64,000 bases of DNA, from NCBI RefSeq assembly GCF_014633365.1, contig NW_026267104.1, positions 3,410,001 through 3,474,000 of the forward strand. Direction: 5' to 3'. The notes under the pieces were generated by a model that was given only the letters and a program-made list of their open reading frames with translations, was not told where the DNA came from and did not search any database. The translations under genes were made by a program, and so were the position numbers. Shown here piece by piece: positions 24,931-37,619 of this stretch (positions are counted from its first letter, which is position 1; every line of letters begins with the position of its first letter). Source of the DNA: Diospyros lotus. Taxonomy: Eukaryota > Streptophyta > Magnoliopsida > Ericales > Ebenaceae.

Positions 24931-25682
24931 TATATATGGCATTATAAATTAATTAATACATAATTTTTGATTTAGCAGAGCATCAATATAAGATTAGATC
25001 CAAACGATACCAAAAACAAGGTTGGTAGCTAATTACGGGTTAGTCTTACAACTATTACCTTTGGATAGATAGCAACTACGATCTAATTTATTAGCCAAAT
25101 AAAAAGTTGACCCTCGACACCAATCTTAAGTTGGAAGTGCAATAATTTCAAATTTTGATTGAGAATTGAGATAAAAAAAAAATAAGTGAATTCTTTTTTA
25201 ATGTAAGTTTAAGTATTTAATAAAGCGACAAAAATGATAATAAGGTCTAACTATGTTACTCAATAGGCATAAATATAGATTAAAATGTTGATATTGAAGA
25301 AATATAACCCAAAAAAAAAAGTCTAAATAAACTAACCAAAGATAGATGAAATGATGGTAGCATACTAATGGATTATGGTAGAGAGGAGGGATAAAGTGAA
25401 GCCAAACTCTAATGAAGTGGTGATATTATAGAAACAACTAAATGTATTAATGGTTGTATATACAAACATTGAGACAAACAAATCTGAGGATCTTGGAGAT
25501 AATGTTGAAAAATCCTAACTTTCCTTACCAATGCAAGATAATTGAGTATTGGAATATTAGAAATAACTTTGGATATCTCGAATCACTTTACTTCCAAAAA
25601 ATTTGCGCCTGACATTTTTTGTCTAGTCCAATTTAAAGTAAAGTAAGATCGCTACTGGACAAGCAGTATAATTCAAAAATTT
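24931..25682. other. intergenic, no gene seen
   Basis: AT-rich DNA with short homopolymers and no supported exon or element. Confidence 0.5.
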
Positions 25683-27578
25683 TGAACCTTATCTCGATTC
25701 TGGCGATTAGATTAATGTCGAAATTAAATCATTTACATATAAATAAAATAAATCCAACATTTAGATATTTGAGTCATTCGCTGATCCGAGCTGTCCAAGC
25801 GTCCAACCTCTAACTCGTGATACGAGGCACACGTCCGTTGGTAAAGAGAGTGGAATAGGAGTGCTAGCTCCTTCTCCTTTATCGCGGCTTGAGTACGGAT
25901 AGAAAAGAACGCTCTCGTTTCGTATTGAAGCAAAAAAAAAAAAAAATGAGGAAGAGTGAATGGCATTCGTTTTTCAACTATCGAAAAATTACACAACCAT
26001 TAATTTCTCAATTTGGTCAACCCACAAAAGGGTATTTATAGAGAAGCCTTCTAAGGAAACCTTAATGGATTGAGCTAGCCCATTAATCCTAGTTCAACTA
26101 GAATATTAAGTGGGCTTATCCTAGTCCAACTAGAAATATAATTAAGTGGCACAAACCCATTTATAAAATATTTAGTCTAAATCTAATTCAATCTCAAATA
26201 TTTATTATTTAATATTTGGTTCAAATCTAATTTAGCTTAAATATAATATTTAATATTTGGCCCAAATCTAATTTAGCTCAAATATAATATTTAATTTAAT
26301 ATTTGGCTCAAATACTTTATTTAGTCCAAATATTAATTCAAACCCAAATATATTTTATTTCCTATTTGCCACTCCAACAAATACAAAATTATTAAATTAG
26401 AAATTCCTTCATAATTTAATTAATTGTCATTTTAGGAAACTCTTTCCATTATGAGGACCCCTCGTCATATTGATGTCATTACTTCTATTTGTTCTTTTTC
26501 TGTGAGAACATACGACGGCACAACTTCTTGCCAAAGTATCCCACTTAACCATATGTTCGCTCTCCTAGTTTAAGCCAATGACCGTACATATTGCGTATGA
26601 CTCGTTAGGCTTTAGAATATGTTGGCAATGTGTCGGTATGAACACATAAGACAAGATTGGCCTCTAGTAAGGCGTCGTGCCTACCCAATTATTCAGAAGG
26701 ATTCATAATCTGCAAATAACCTTTCACGAGCATGGTTACCATGTAATTCGATCATCTCATCAATGTATTATATGTGATCTCAAGTTGGCAATGTGTTGCT
26801 TGATTACGATCACATAAGTTTTCTTTGGTCTTCTGGAGATCCTCACTTAATAGAAAATGAATCAGTAATTCTTTATTGATCTATTTCATCATGGCTATGG
26901 ATTTAAAGTGAATATCCATCGAAGGTGCCTTAGATACATCATCCTTTATCAAGGGATAAACAAGTCCCATCTTGGTTATACACCCATCTTCATAAGCCTC
27001 ACGATATGCCCAAGGATTGTCTACGTGCAACCTTTATTTAAGCTCATCGAAATGATATCAAAGCATATCGGTCTTCTTATGAGATGACTGTGACAACCTT
27101 AGGTCCAAGGATTAGTTACACTCATCTCGTATGAGAATTCCATCAACATATAAGCAAAATGGATTCTCATGGCGAGTTATGTCCAGTGACACGTTCTCCA
27201 ACATTGGTCACCTATGTACTTGTTTAGGCATCCCCATGCCTATGGGTGTGAGACCCCCATTACTATCGCATAGCAAAAACATAGCACATATAAGTTTTAC
27301 CGCAATTGTCAATGTTCATTCTTGACATTGCGATGACTTGAGACGTTTAATGATGTTTAGAAACTGTGATGTATCATCTCACATATTTATAAATTAATCA
27401 CAATATACATCATATGGATTTCTATCTAATTTTATTCGGTAATTATAATAATAACAAGAAACTAATAGAACGACTTCTTTGTGAGATTGAATAATTGTTT
27501 ATTCAATAATAAATATGATTGCAATTGTCAGTGTACAATATGCCCAATCTGATTGGGTCTAGAGCACATACACTAACA
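25683..27578 (-). mobile_element. solo LTR, 1896 bp, AATTT target duplication
   Basis: The plus strand runs from TGAACCTTATCTC to ACACTAACA and is flanked by AATTT on both sides (25678-25682 and 27579-27583). The natural reading is on the minus strand, starting TGTTAGTGTATGTGC and ending in a CA. Inside it are repeated AATATTTGG(C/T)(C/T)CAAAT words (26190-26350). There are no reverse-transcriptase, integrase or gag-like frames in its 1.9 kb, nor beside it. The size suggests a Ty1-copia or Ty3-gypsy element with long LTRs. I cannot assign the lineage. Confidence 0.8.
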
Positions 27579-27583
27579 AATTT

Positions 27584-30263
27584 TGGATATAACTTCAAGT
27601 CTGGTGCCATCTCTATCCGATTTGATAAATTTGCCTCTAACTTAAGGTAATTGAGTTTGAGAATTTCAAAGATAATTTCAAATAATTAACTTGATTCACT
27701 TTGTTTATATAAAGGTTGAGACTCTCTTGATAGATCGAGAGACTCGTATCGCTCATTATACATTCATTGTTCATTTAGTTTAATAACTTAAATGTCAAAC
27801 GTTATCCTAGGTGAACTAGTTTATCCTTTTTTTATAAGTGCTCACATCGAGATAAAATCATGGTGACCAGTGTCAAATATTTCACCAACTCATTTTTTTT
27901 AAGTGTTTTTATAGGTATTCTCACATGTCTAAATTAACCATCTCCCTTAATCTTCACTTTCCTTTTAGATTACGCGTTATCACTCGCTTCTCTGTCGAGC
28001 TCGTCTTAGGGTCATCACAAAGGAAGTAAATTAGGGATGTGTTTGGGTAACCAAAGTTTGAAGTTGCGTCCACTAATACTTATTAAGGACCACTCCAAAA
28101 AAGATATAGATTTGTCTCCTTCAAGAATCGATCCCATATTGACAATTTCCAGCATGACTTTATAGCGCTCTCCTTTGTCACCTAATGCCGCTGGGCTAAT
28201 CTTCATTTTGTTAATTCATCTTCAATGTGCATTACTTTAATCTTATTATTATACATAATTTTATATTTTAATTTTATCTTTTAGACTTTTGTAAAATATC
28301 ATTCAGTGTTAATGGGTGCTTGCTTAGAAAGCAAACATAAAAGGAGAGGATTTGGAATGATGAAATTGGCCAGGCCAGGCCATTCATCAGTTTGACTACT
28401 GCATGGATTACTGCTAATCAGAGCATGCAAATTCTAAGGAGGCATCATCGTCTTCTCATCATCATCATAATGGACCTTCCATTGTCAAACAAAGACAAAG
28501 AGAAGCTTCTCCTATTATATATATATATATATATATGTTGAGAATAATTAAGTAAAAAAAAAATTCAACAAATTATTAGGATTTTACCACCAAAATGCCA
28601 CGAGATATTTTTAAAGGTTTAAATTTTAGATATTATTATTAGGGTTGTAAATTAGTAATTTAATATTTAACTCGATAAAAATTTATTTATATTCAGTTGG
28701 TATTATAAACAAGCAATAAGACAATTAAAGTGACAAAAGCTTGTGCTTCCTATTATTGTTATTATTATTTGTGGGTGTTGTGTGTGATGGGGAGGGGGGG
28801 GGGTGACGTGTCGTTGGATGTTTTGGATGGAACGAAAGGGGCCAAGTTGGAAAATGGCCGTTGGTGATGGACCACGTCAGATTCACTACTGGGGGTGGAC
28901 GGGTGGCGCGTGCAGCCATGGCCATCTGGAAAGTGGCAATGAATTATTCGATTCGATTGGTACGTATATAGTATAGAAAACTAGCCAGGACGAGAGGAGA
29001 TGAGAGGACCACCAGATTCTCCCTGCCCTGTCCTGTCCTGTCCAATACGCCGATTCACAAACACAAAGCCAGCTGGTAACTGGGCCTTTCCACCACAATT
29101 TATTTTTTAAATCACCAGTCACCACCTTACCTTACCTTACCTTACCTTACCTTTACCTTTTCTATCTAAAATATCGTTATTTAGTATTAATTTGTAATTT
29201 TAAATATCTAAAATATTTTTTATTTTAATTTAAAATTATTACAAAGATACTATTAAAACCTTACTTACCGTCCCAAAAGAATCACTCATATTTATTAAAA
29301 TAATTTTATAATATTTTTTAAATCAAGATATATAATAATTAATATAGACCTATGAAATATGTAGAGATTTTTATTAGATTATTTGTTAAATTACCCATAA
29401 ATATAGACCTATGAAATATGTCTTATTCAAGTTGCCCATAAATAAGACACCGTTGGTTGCCACGTCAGCAAAGATTATAAAATTACCCTAAAGGAAGGCC
29501 AACTTTATGCTACCCAAAAAAAAAAAGCTAATTAAGGGCTGAGGCCGAAGTAAACTTTTTTTTTTTTTTTTTAATTTATTGCCCTATTTTACTTTTGTGA
29601 AGAAGCTTTTTTTTAGGCCCCGATCGAGGAGGGCTATATAGTTTATTCTAACCATGGCCTTCTCATAAAATAAAGAAAAAAAATGCATCTACCAGCTGCT
29701 ATAACTTTACAATCCACACCAATTAATCCATCAGTCATGGATGAAAGAGTAGTGGATCCCATAATTAAGGTTTCAAAGGGCATTAGTTTATTTAAGGAAG
29801 GGGGGGGGGAACTTTCGCCGGTTGTTTCTAATTTAGCAAACAACTCCATTGGTTACGTTATAAGTTGACAGACAGCGCAAGCTTCCAAGTGACCACTCCC
29901 CACCCATCCCTTGCTTTTATATATATAACTTGGGAGAATCACATTTTCACAAAGTTTTTGTTAGATTAATATTAGAATGATCAATCAATCCCAAATATAA
30001 ATGCATCTTATTTTTAATTAATTAAAGATGTGTATTATTTTTAATTTTAAAATAATTTTATTTGTTAATAAAATATACGATAAATTTATTATCAATAAAT
30101 AAAATTAGTTTGCACTTGAGAACAATACCTTTTATCTAAAGACAAAATAAATTCAGGTACAATTACCTTACCCAACAAAAAAATAAAAATAAAAATTCAA
30201 CATAAATTTTATATCCACAATTCCAAAATTGAGACAATCCACTCAATTAGTCAAAGATACAAC
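27584..30263. other. intergenic, gene-poor
   Basis: No gene is supported. Items seen: a weak tRNA-like stretch on the minus strand near 28200-28120 (TAGCCCAGCGG, then GGATCGATTCT, too far apart for a tRNA), a (TA)n run near 28518-28536, G-runs near 28791-28802, (CTTAC)n near 29125-29152, and a 21-bp direct repeat ATATAGACCTATGAAATATGT at 29342 and 29400. Confidence 0.5.
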
Positions 30264-30561
30264 CATCATGCTTCTAGGTTTAGCCTACGGTTCTAAGGGA
30301 ATTTAGAAGAAATTGAGGGAGAAATAAAAAGACGAAAGAGAGAATTCATAGAGAATAGGGAGAGAAAGAGAATTTGAGAGAGAAGAAATTAAATATCATT
30401 CATCAAGTACTTGTTCTTTAACTATTTTAATCTATTTATAAATTATTTTATCTTTTCAGTTAATAATAAACTAAAACGTATAATATGACAATAGTCTAAA
30501 GCATAATAAGAAAGAAATATAGATATTAGATAATTACTACTATAAGATTGGGATCGTGACA
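30264..30561 (+). mobile_element. older solo LTR related to the one in PLC intron 5
   Basis: The sequence follows the 18036-18350 LTR. It has TCATGC near the left end and AGGTTTAGCCTA, then AAGGGAATTTAGAAGAAAT, a purine-rich AGAGAGAA stretch, ATTCATCAA, and a right end of GATCGTGACA. The left TG is mutated to CA. Flanks are ACAAC and ACAAT, a 4-of-5 target duplication. More decayed than its relative, hence older. Confidence 0.68.
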
Positions 30562-33500
30562 ACAATTTTTAAACAAAAAATACAAATTCACTTATAATAT
30601 AAATTTTAAGCGAACAAAACTATAAATCTAACCAAGTCTTACAACTTCAAATCACAAGATTATTTTTTTACTTGAATAACATGCTTATTGAATTGTGATG
30701 TATTATAATCATATATATTGGGTTTATTTATATACGATTATTCTAATGAGACAAAATTGAGTCTACAACCACATAATATAAAGACACGAACTTACATGAA
30801 AAGGGTGCGGAAAATTAAGCGTGAATTTAGACCATTTTACGTTCTTGTAAGTTGCTTCTTAAGTGGATCATCAGAGCAATTAAATTAAGTGGGCTGAATG
30901 CATTGACAAAATTTCTGTTTTGCAGGGCAAAAGGAAATTAATCTAGTCCATAAAACCTCTATTTTAATTTAATTTAATTTAATTTAATTTCCTCGGATCT
31001 CATCATCTGAGGAGGCCGGACGGACTTGGGTGCAGTGAGATTTGTTTGTAGCTTAGAATGAATTTTGCACAAGCCTATCCATTTCGGCAGGTTAACTGGT
31101 AACGTTCAGCTCCAGTAGCGATTCACGAGTGGGACCAGAAGAGGGGGGGGAAAGGATAATTACAGACTCAATTGTAAGTGACTTAAACCTCAAGGTTTTT
31201 CCTAATCTCGAATACTTTCTGACTCGTCAATGGCCCTTTCTTCTTAAGCAAAGCAGTTCCTTTTATTTACTGTTTATATATATATATATTTATATTTTCT
31301 AATGGATAAGGTAATATTTCTTGGGAGGAGGAGCCTGGAATTCCGTACTTTAAGTCAGCAGGAACAGAGAGAGAGAGAGAGAGAGAGAAGGGGGGGGGGG
31401 GGGGGGGGGGGGAAGGAAGAGACAGACACGGGAGTTATATATAGAGCGAAGCGACCGGTCAAAGAAAGGCTAATTCAGGAAAACCGTGGCTTAGCTGGGA
31501 ACACGTGCGAGAGGTGCACCCCAGCACGTGCACGGGGAAGCCAACCCAACCAAAGGTGTAAGCCGTATCCCCCAATCCTGCCCGGTTGACCGCAGACAAT
31601 TCTGGGTCGCCCCGGGCGTGGCTCGTGACCCCCCCCCCCGCACTGTCCCAGAACCACCCCCGCCTCTCCAGCCCAACACGCTTTTCTACGTATTCCCACA
31701 GATTTTTATATGACTCTCGAATTCGATATCTTAAATTTGCTAATGCTACATATAATCTAGTGTAAGGTAGCTTTTTCTAACGCCAACAGTGACACCCACT
31801 CCATCGCTTGGTCTAATGGTCACTACTCACTAGTGAGTGAGGAGGACTGGGCTTTCTCCATCACTGTCTTCTCACTCTTACTATAAGGCAAAATACAGCA
31901 TGTGATAGATTCTCTTGTAGCCCAAATGTGTGTAGCAAATGGAACGAGATCTGATAACATTTTTGCTAGGGGAATTTGGTTTGTCATCAAACGGGAACAC
32001 TTATTGGACCTACTACTTAATAATTATGAATAATTGTCGTCCCCATCCGGGGGACCCAGCCGTCAATAGCAGTACCAAACCAAACTCCCCCTGTTTCTGT
32101 CGTCGAGGTTAATGTTTATCCTAAGGTAAGGGCAAAATATTTTTGTGGATCGAATCAAGAGAGAGATCTAGCTAGGGGGAAGAGAGAGACAACCTGGCCC
32201 CCCCGCTTTTTGCTCCGTTCACGTTTGTTCTTTGACCGTTCTACAACGCCCCACCCACAGACTACAGTAAAAAAAACCAGCCTTCCTTCCAATACAATAC
32301 TGCCTCCATCTCCTTATATTGCTTGTTTGAATCATGGGGTTATGCGGGTACTACTGTTGTCTGTCGGTGTCTACTGTTGTCTCCGAGATCGCTGCTTCCT
32401 CTTTGCTCAGAGTCAGAAGAGACGTGAACATCCGTTCCCTGTACATTTCGCTTTTAATTTTGCACGAATGGGTTAAAGATTGTCCTCCGCCTTGTCAGAA
32501 ATTTAAAACTTTCCCGCATCAGATTGAATAACACAGTATGTTTGAAACTAAAAATTTTCTTACCGACAGAATATGAACGCACAACTAATGACATTACATT
32601 AGTATTATATATATATATATAAATTAACAAACATTGTCAATATATAAAGGAACAATAAAAATGTCCAAAGCAAGGAAAGGCAAAAATGTTTGGCTGAAAA
32701 GCAAAAGCATTTTGGTGGGTTCACAGCCTATGCTAGGTTGTAATGCACCAATGGCAGTTCAGTAAAATCTTTCGGAGCGTGATAATAAGAAATTTTCAAT
32801 TTGGAGATTCTGCCTGTGAAGTTGCAATTGGGATCTAAAGGAACTTTTATCCATTTTGTTGTTCTTTTTGCTTGGAAGAAGCTTTTAAGGGGTGAACGTT
32901 ATACTGCGAGTGAACTAACGGCACTACTACTATGCAGTGTGAACACTTGCAAATCTCATCAAAAGGATGAAGAAGGTTTCTTTTTACAGACAATTTTGAA
33001 AGAAGCCCGTGACCTTTTTGTGTGCCCAGAACAAAAGTTGAAAGTCCTTTAATTTTCTGGATTGACATGAATAATTTAGATTGGAATGTTTCCTTCTACA
33101 AATGAATATTATTCAGATGCTTTTAAAAGCTTTTTTCATTTCTAATTAACCTTTGGGCATCCCCCTGGAATTTCAGTAAATTGGCAATCAAAGAAATATC
33201 ATATTAAGTAAATGATTAAACAGAGAGATGACGAAAAAGGCATATAATATATACAACCTATATATATATATAAATATATATCTTATTAAGAAAAATTAAT
33301 GTATGAATTTTGTAATAAGAGCTTTATAAACAAATTAATAGGTTACACTAAAGTATGGGTAAAAGGATAATGACACCAAACCAGGGGGGTATGCTTGCAT
33401 TGCAAGGACAAGACAGCCGGCCCGCAGGGCCACAAAGAATTAAATCAGAGTCAAGAAGAAACAGTAGTAAAAAAAAATCAGGAAAATTAATGAGTTGATG

Positions 33501-33636
33501 TAAACAGGAGTAAGATTTTAGCATGGAGGTGGGGCCCTATCAGAGAGCACATTACATTTGACCAAAACCTACCCTTGACCCAACTCCCAACTATGGTTAA
33601 GTAAATGACACACACGTGTGTGAGTTGCCTGTCAGA
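30562..33636. other. intergenic upstream of PUB, with simple repeats
   Basis: No gene is supported. It contains (AATTT)n near 30964-30990, a (GA)n then 23-G run at 31368-31412, and a GC-rich block at 31440-31700 with two CACGTG cores (near 31502 and 31525). G-box-like CACGTG sites are known plant bZIP/bHLH targets, but these are about 2.4 kb from the PUB start, so a role is only a guess. Short frames at 32210-32531 and 32801-33052 resemble nothing known. Confidence 0.45.
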
Positions 33637-33661
33637 TAAGAGAGAGAGAGAGAGAGAGAGA
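33637..33661. repeat. (AG)n microsatellite upstream of PUB
   Basis: A pure AG run about 230 bp upstream of the U-box gene start codon, one of two GA repeats in its promoter or leader. Confidence 0.8.
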
Positions 33662-33838
33662 CCCTACCTACGGCCCTGTTGGTATGTCCCTCTGTTTTTC
33701 AGTTCATATAAGAGAAAGCAAAGCGGACCGGAGTGGAAGAGAATTTGCAGAGCCCTCAGATTTGGTATACTCGCACTTAGTCCTTTCTAGAGAGAGAAAC
33801 ATATATAAATATACATATACAGAGAGTGAGAGAGCGAT

Positions 33839-33851
<13 letters not shown>

Positions 33852-33874
<23 letters not shown>
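33852..33874. repeat. (AG)n microsatellite just before the PUB start codon
   Basis: The AG run ends about 16 bases before ATG and follows a (TA)n run, so it lies in the 5' UTR of the U-box gene. Confidence 0.82.
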
Positions 33875-33890
33875 CTGTGTGAAGAAAAAC

Positions 33891-35138
33891 ATGCCTGGCA
33901 GCTTGGAGCCGTTGGACGTGGGGGTCCAGATCCCATACCACTTCAGGTGTCCGATCTCGCTGGAGCTCATGCGTGACCCTGTCACGGTCTGCACCGGTCA
34001 AACCTATGACAGAACCAGCATCGAGTCGTGGGTTGCCACCGGTAACATCACGTGTCCGGTCACCCGAGCGCCGCTCACCGACTTCACCCTCATCCCCAAC
34101 CACACCCTCCGCCGGCTCATCCAGGAATGGTGCGTTGCGAACCGCTCGTTCGGCGTCGAACGGATTCCGACTCCGAAGCAGCCCGCCGATCCTGCCATGG
34201 TTCGCACTCTTCTCAGCCAAGCCTCGTCGGAGACGACTCCGATGCATACCAGGCTCACGGCAGTTCGACGGCTCAGAGGACTCGCTCGTGACTCGGATAA
34301 GAACCGGTCCGTGATCTCCGCTCACAACGCACGCGAAATCCTCCTCTCAATCGCTTTTTCCAATATGGATTCGGACTTGTCCGAGTTGACTCACGAGTCA
34401 CTCGCGATGTTATCTATGTTTCCGCTTTCCGAACCCGAGTGCGTGTTGGTGGCTTCCGATCCAGATCGAATTGGATACCTCGTGTCTCTCCTGTTCCATT
34501 CTTCGATTGAAGTCCGAGTTAACTCGGCCGCTCTCATCGAGATCGTCGTCGCAGGCACGAGATCGCCGGATCTCCGAGCGCAAATCAGCAATGCCGACGA
34601 AATCTACGAAGGAGTTGTCGGAATTCTCAACTATCCATTGGCATATCCGCGTGCTCTTAAAGTCGGAATCAAGGCCTTGTTCGCTTTATGCCTGGTGAAG
34701 CACCACCGGCACAAGGCGGTGGCGGCCGGCGCCGTGGAGGCAGTGATTGACAGGCTGGCGGATTTCGAGAAATGCGACGCCGAGAGAGCGCTGGCCACGG
34801 TGGAGCTGCTCTGCCGGATCCCGTCCGGATGCGCCGCGTTCGCCGGGCACGCCCTCACCGTGCCTCTCCTGGTCAGAATCATACTAAAGATATCCGACCG
34901 GGCCACCGAGTACACCGCGGGAGCCCTGCTGTCGCTGTGCTCTGCGTCGGAGCAGTGCCAGCGGGAGGCGGTGGCGGCGGGCGTGCTGACGCAGTTGCTT
35001 CTGCTGGTGCAGAGCGACTGTACGGAGAGAGCCAAGCGGAAAGCGCAGATGCTGTTGAAGCTTCTTCGGGATTCGTGGCCGGAGGATTCCATTGCCAATT
35101 CTGACGATTTCGCTTGCAGCGACGTCGTCCCCTTCTGA
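33891..35138 (+). CDS. PUB26: U-box E3 ubiquitin ligase, PUB25/PUB26-like
   Basis: A single-exon gene of 415 aa, close to Arabidopsis PUB25 and PUB26 in length. The U-box (about residues 14-88) begins IPYHFRCPISLELMRDPVT and continues through TYDR, SIESWV, CPVTR and LIPNHTLRRLIQEWC. This domain recruits the E2 enzyme and needs no zinc. After a linker with ADPAMVRTLLSQ, the rest is an ARM-repeat array, the usual substrate-binding part, ending KRKAQMLLKLLRDSWPED. The start at 33891 gives the family's short N-terminus (MPGSLEPLDVGVQIPYHFRC). The upstream in-frame ATGs at 33684 and later run through GA repeats and are rejected. In Arabidopsis PUB25/26 act in the cytosol on the immune kinase BIK1 and on MYB15 in cold response. 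The same role here is inference. The symbol names the type, since PUB25 and PUB26 cannot be told apart here. Confidence 0.93.
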   Translation: MPGSLEPLDVGVQIPYHFRCPISLELMRDPVTVCTGQTYDRTSIESWVATGNITCPVTRAPLTDFTLIPNHTLRRLIQEWCVANRSFGVERIPTPKQPADPAMVRTLLSQASSETTPMHTRLTAVRRLRGLARDSDKNRSVISAHNAREILLSIAFSNMDSDLSELTHESLAMLSMFPLSEPECVLVASDPDRIGYLVSLLFHSSIEVRVNSAALIEIVVAGTRSPDLRAQISNADEIYEGVVGILNYPLAYPRALKVGIKALFALCLVKHHRHKAVAAGAVEAVIDRLADFEKCDAERALATVELLCRIPSGCAAFAGHALTVPLLVRIILKISDRATEYTAGALLSLCSASEQCQREAVAAGVLTQLLLLVQSDCTERAKRKAQMLLKLLRDSWPEDSIANSDDFACSDVVPF

Positions 35139-35220
35139 TGATCGTTCCATGATTCCTCAGCCAATCTTCTTTATTTTTGTATTTTTCAGGTTTGAGCAAC
35201 AACCAACCCTCAACCCCCAC

Positions 35221-35222
<2 letters not shown>

Positions 35223-35263
<41 letters not shown>

Positions 35264-35274
35264 AAAAAAAAAAA
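35223..35274. repeat. (C)31(A)21 run in the PUB 3' region
   Basis: 31 C residues (35223-35253) are followed directly by 21 A residues, 85 bases after the PUB stop codon and so probably in the 3' UTR. It is the longest G/C homopolymer in the window, and the exact length is unlikely to be reliable. Confidence 0.85.
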
Positions 35275-37619
35275 TCCCAGAAATGGGGGCTCTACTCGTC
35301 TAGATTGGTACATAGAGATTTGGGTTTGTGTATGTATTATCTCTGTATCTACGAATTTTTGCCTTAGCAAGAAGAAGAAGAAAAAATTACTGTTTTGCTT
35401 TGTTTACTTTTTAGTGATTATTATATTATTATTATTATTATTATATAAAATCAATTTTTAAAAATCATTAAAGAGATTAATAATAATGTTTGTTTAAGCA
35501 ATTACTTCCTTCCTTGAGCCCAAATCAGTGGATAATGCATGCATGGGGAGCATTTGCATCTCAGAATATATAATCCTCCACTTTGTGGGCTTTAGAATGG
35601 AATGTCAAAATGGAATAGGCATTTTGCCAGCATGCTGCTAGCTCATGCTAGTTACTTGTGCTGATGCCTCAAATCACTTTCTTAGAAGAATTCATTGGTT
35701 TAGTTTGTGGAATCAATCAATGCCCATCGCTCATAACTCATATAGCTCATGGCTGAGCCAAAGCCACCTAAATCATGTATTCTTTGTGGGGTGAGACTCC
35801 CAATTTTAGGGCAAATAAAACCTACTTTTCGCTCCTGAGCATGACGTTTGGATGGTGTGGGAGAGTGTTATATTTAGATTTGAAGATATGATCGATGATG
35901 AAGTAAATGTAATGTTCTTGTGGTGCACACACACAGACACAGAGAGAGAGAGAGAGAGAGACGTGGAAGAAGAATCCATCATGTGTTGGGGACACTGATT
36001 GATGCTTCAACTTCCTTTGACTTCAGGCTGCCCACTTTTGCTACACAAGGGCCAAGGGGTATGCACACAAACACCCACACAAAATGCTCTTTCTAAGCAA
36101 TAATAATTGGATCACTATCACTATTCATTCCTATTTAGAATCTATTTTTATAAAATCAATAACTATATATTGCAATAATAATAATTCTACTTAATTTTAT
36201 AATAATAATGTAGTTTCAATAGATAATTTTATTATATAAAATGTCTATTATGTCCTTACATTAATTTTAGTAATCCTGATTGTTTGAGATCAACACTGTG
36301 CTGTGCGTCAGACGTTTAATGCAGTGAGATAGTGGAATAAATAAGGGTTACCATGTCATCAATTAGTGGCTAGACATAATAATAATAATGGAATTAAAAT
36401 GAAATAAAAAGTGGGATGTCTCTACTAAAATATTAAATATTAAGTCTAAATCTAAAAGAATGGTTATGATCATTTATTTTTTTTAAACTTGTGTAAAATT
36501 TTAAATTTGTTGATCGCTCCTTAGTTTTTAAAATTTAATATAAAATTATAAATAATTATTACTTACGTACCCTCATTAACTTTCATGTAATTATACACGA
36601 TTAAAATTTAATCATGATGGCTATTACAAGTGGGGTGATCTCGTCTTGTCTTTGATCCCGAACCTTAATATTTTATCTCATACTCAACGGGATATGAGTT
36701 TTATCCTATCCCATCTCTAAGTGGGGTTGCGATGCCTTGAATTCGATCCCTTCACAAGCTAAAAGTTTTGTTGGCAATGGGGCATGTCGATAAATTATAA
36801 AAAAAAATAATAATAAAAATGGATTAATCATTTTTAAAATAAATAAATTACAAAAATATCTAATTTTCATCTATTTAAGGTTTAGAAATTAGAAATTTGT
36901 ATAGTTGGAATTACACTGAGAAATGTTCCAACATGTTGGCCAACTAAGCAAGAGAGGAGCTTGAAAAGGAGAGGAATCACCCGATCCGACCCGACCGAAA
37001 TGGAAAAGAAACGAATCAAGATGGGGAGGGAGAGAGGGAGAGTCACATGGGGTGGGGAGTTAGGATTATTGCTTTTTCCACGCCGGAAATGGTCCCGACA
37101 ATATATTGCTATCAGTAGTGGAGTGCCCAACCCAGCTGCTTCTTTCTTTCTTTCTTCTTCCTTTCAAACTAACCATTCATTTGGTTGGATCCGATCCGAT
37201 CCGATACGGTACCAATAAATGGGATTTGAAGCATGCATGGGATCCACCATTATTACGTGTATTTTGGTGAGGTTATAGAGATGAACTCATTTTCTCAATA
37301 GTAATAATTATGATTGAGATCAAATATATTCTCTAAAAATAGAACCCATGCGATGCACCCTTTATGATCAGATAAATTATGGCCTCAGTTATATATCTTT
37401 TTATTTTCAAAAGAAAGAAAAAGTGGTGGTGTGGCGGAAGCAATTGGGGGATTGATCATGGATTGGCCTTTCCTTCCCCACCAATCAGTCGCTCGCGCTG
37501 AAAGCAGCAATCCCTCCCTCCCCCAAACAATTTTTTTTTTTTTCCCCTTTTATGTAAATTAGTTATAGTGTTCAACTAACTTAATTAGTTATATTTTCTA
37601 AATATAATTTGCTTTAAAA
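35275..37619. other. intergenic, no gene seen
   Basis: AT-rich DNA after the PUB 3' UTR. There is an (AG)n run at 35940-35962 and a (GATCC)n-like run near 37188-37205. No exon can be supported. Confidence 0.5.

Noticed and set aside
28110..28210. tRNA gene or SINE on the minus strand
   Set aside because: The A-box-like TAGCCCAGCGG and B-box-like GGATCGATTCT are too far apart for a tRNA, and no target duplication or second copy was found.
30000..33600. hidden gene between the PLC and PUB genes
   Set aside because: I looked for split exons with family motifs on both strands and found none. The short frames at 32210-32531 and 32801-33052 have no recognisable content.
33777..34325. 182-codon minus-strand frame over the U-box gene
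   Set aside because: Antisense shadow of the GC-rich PUB coding region with no recognisable motif.
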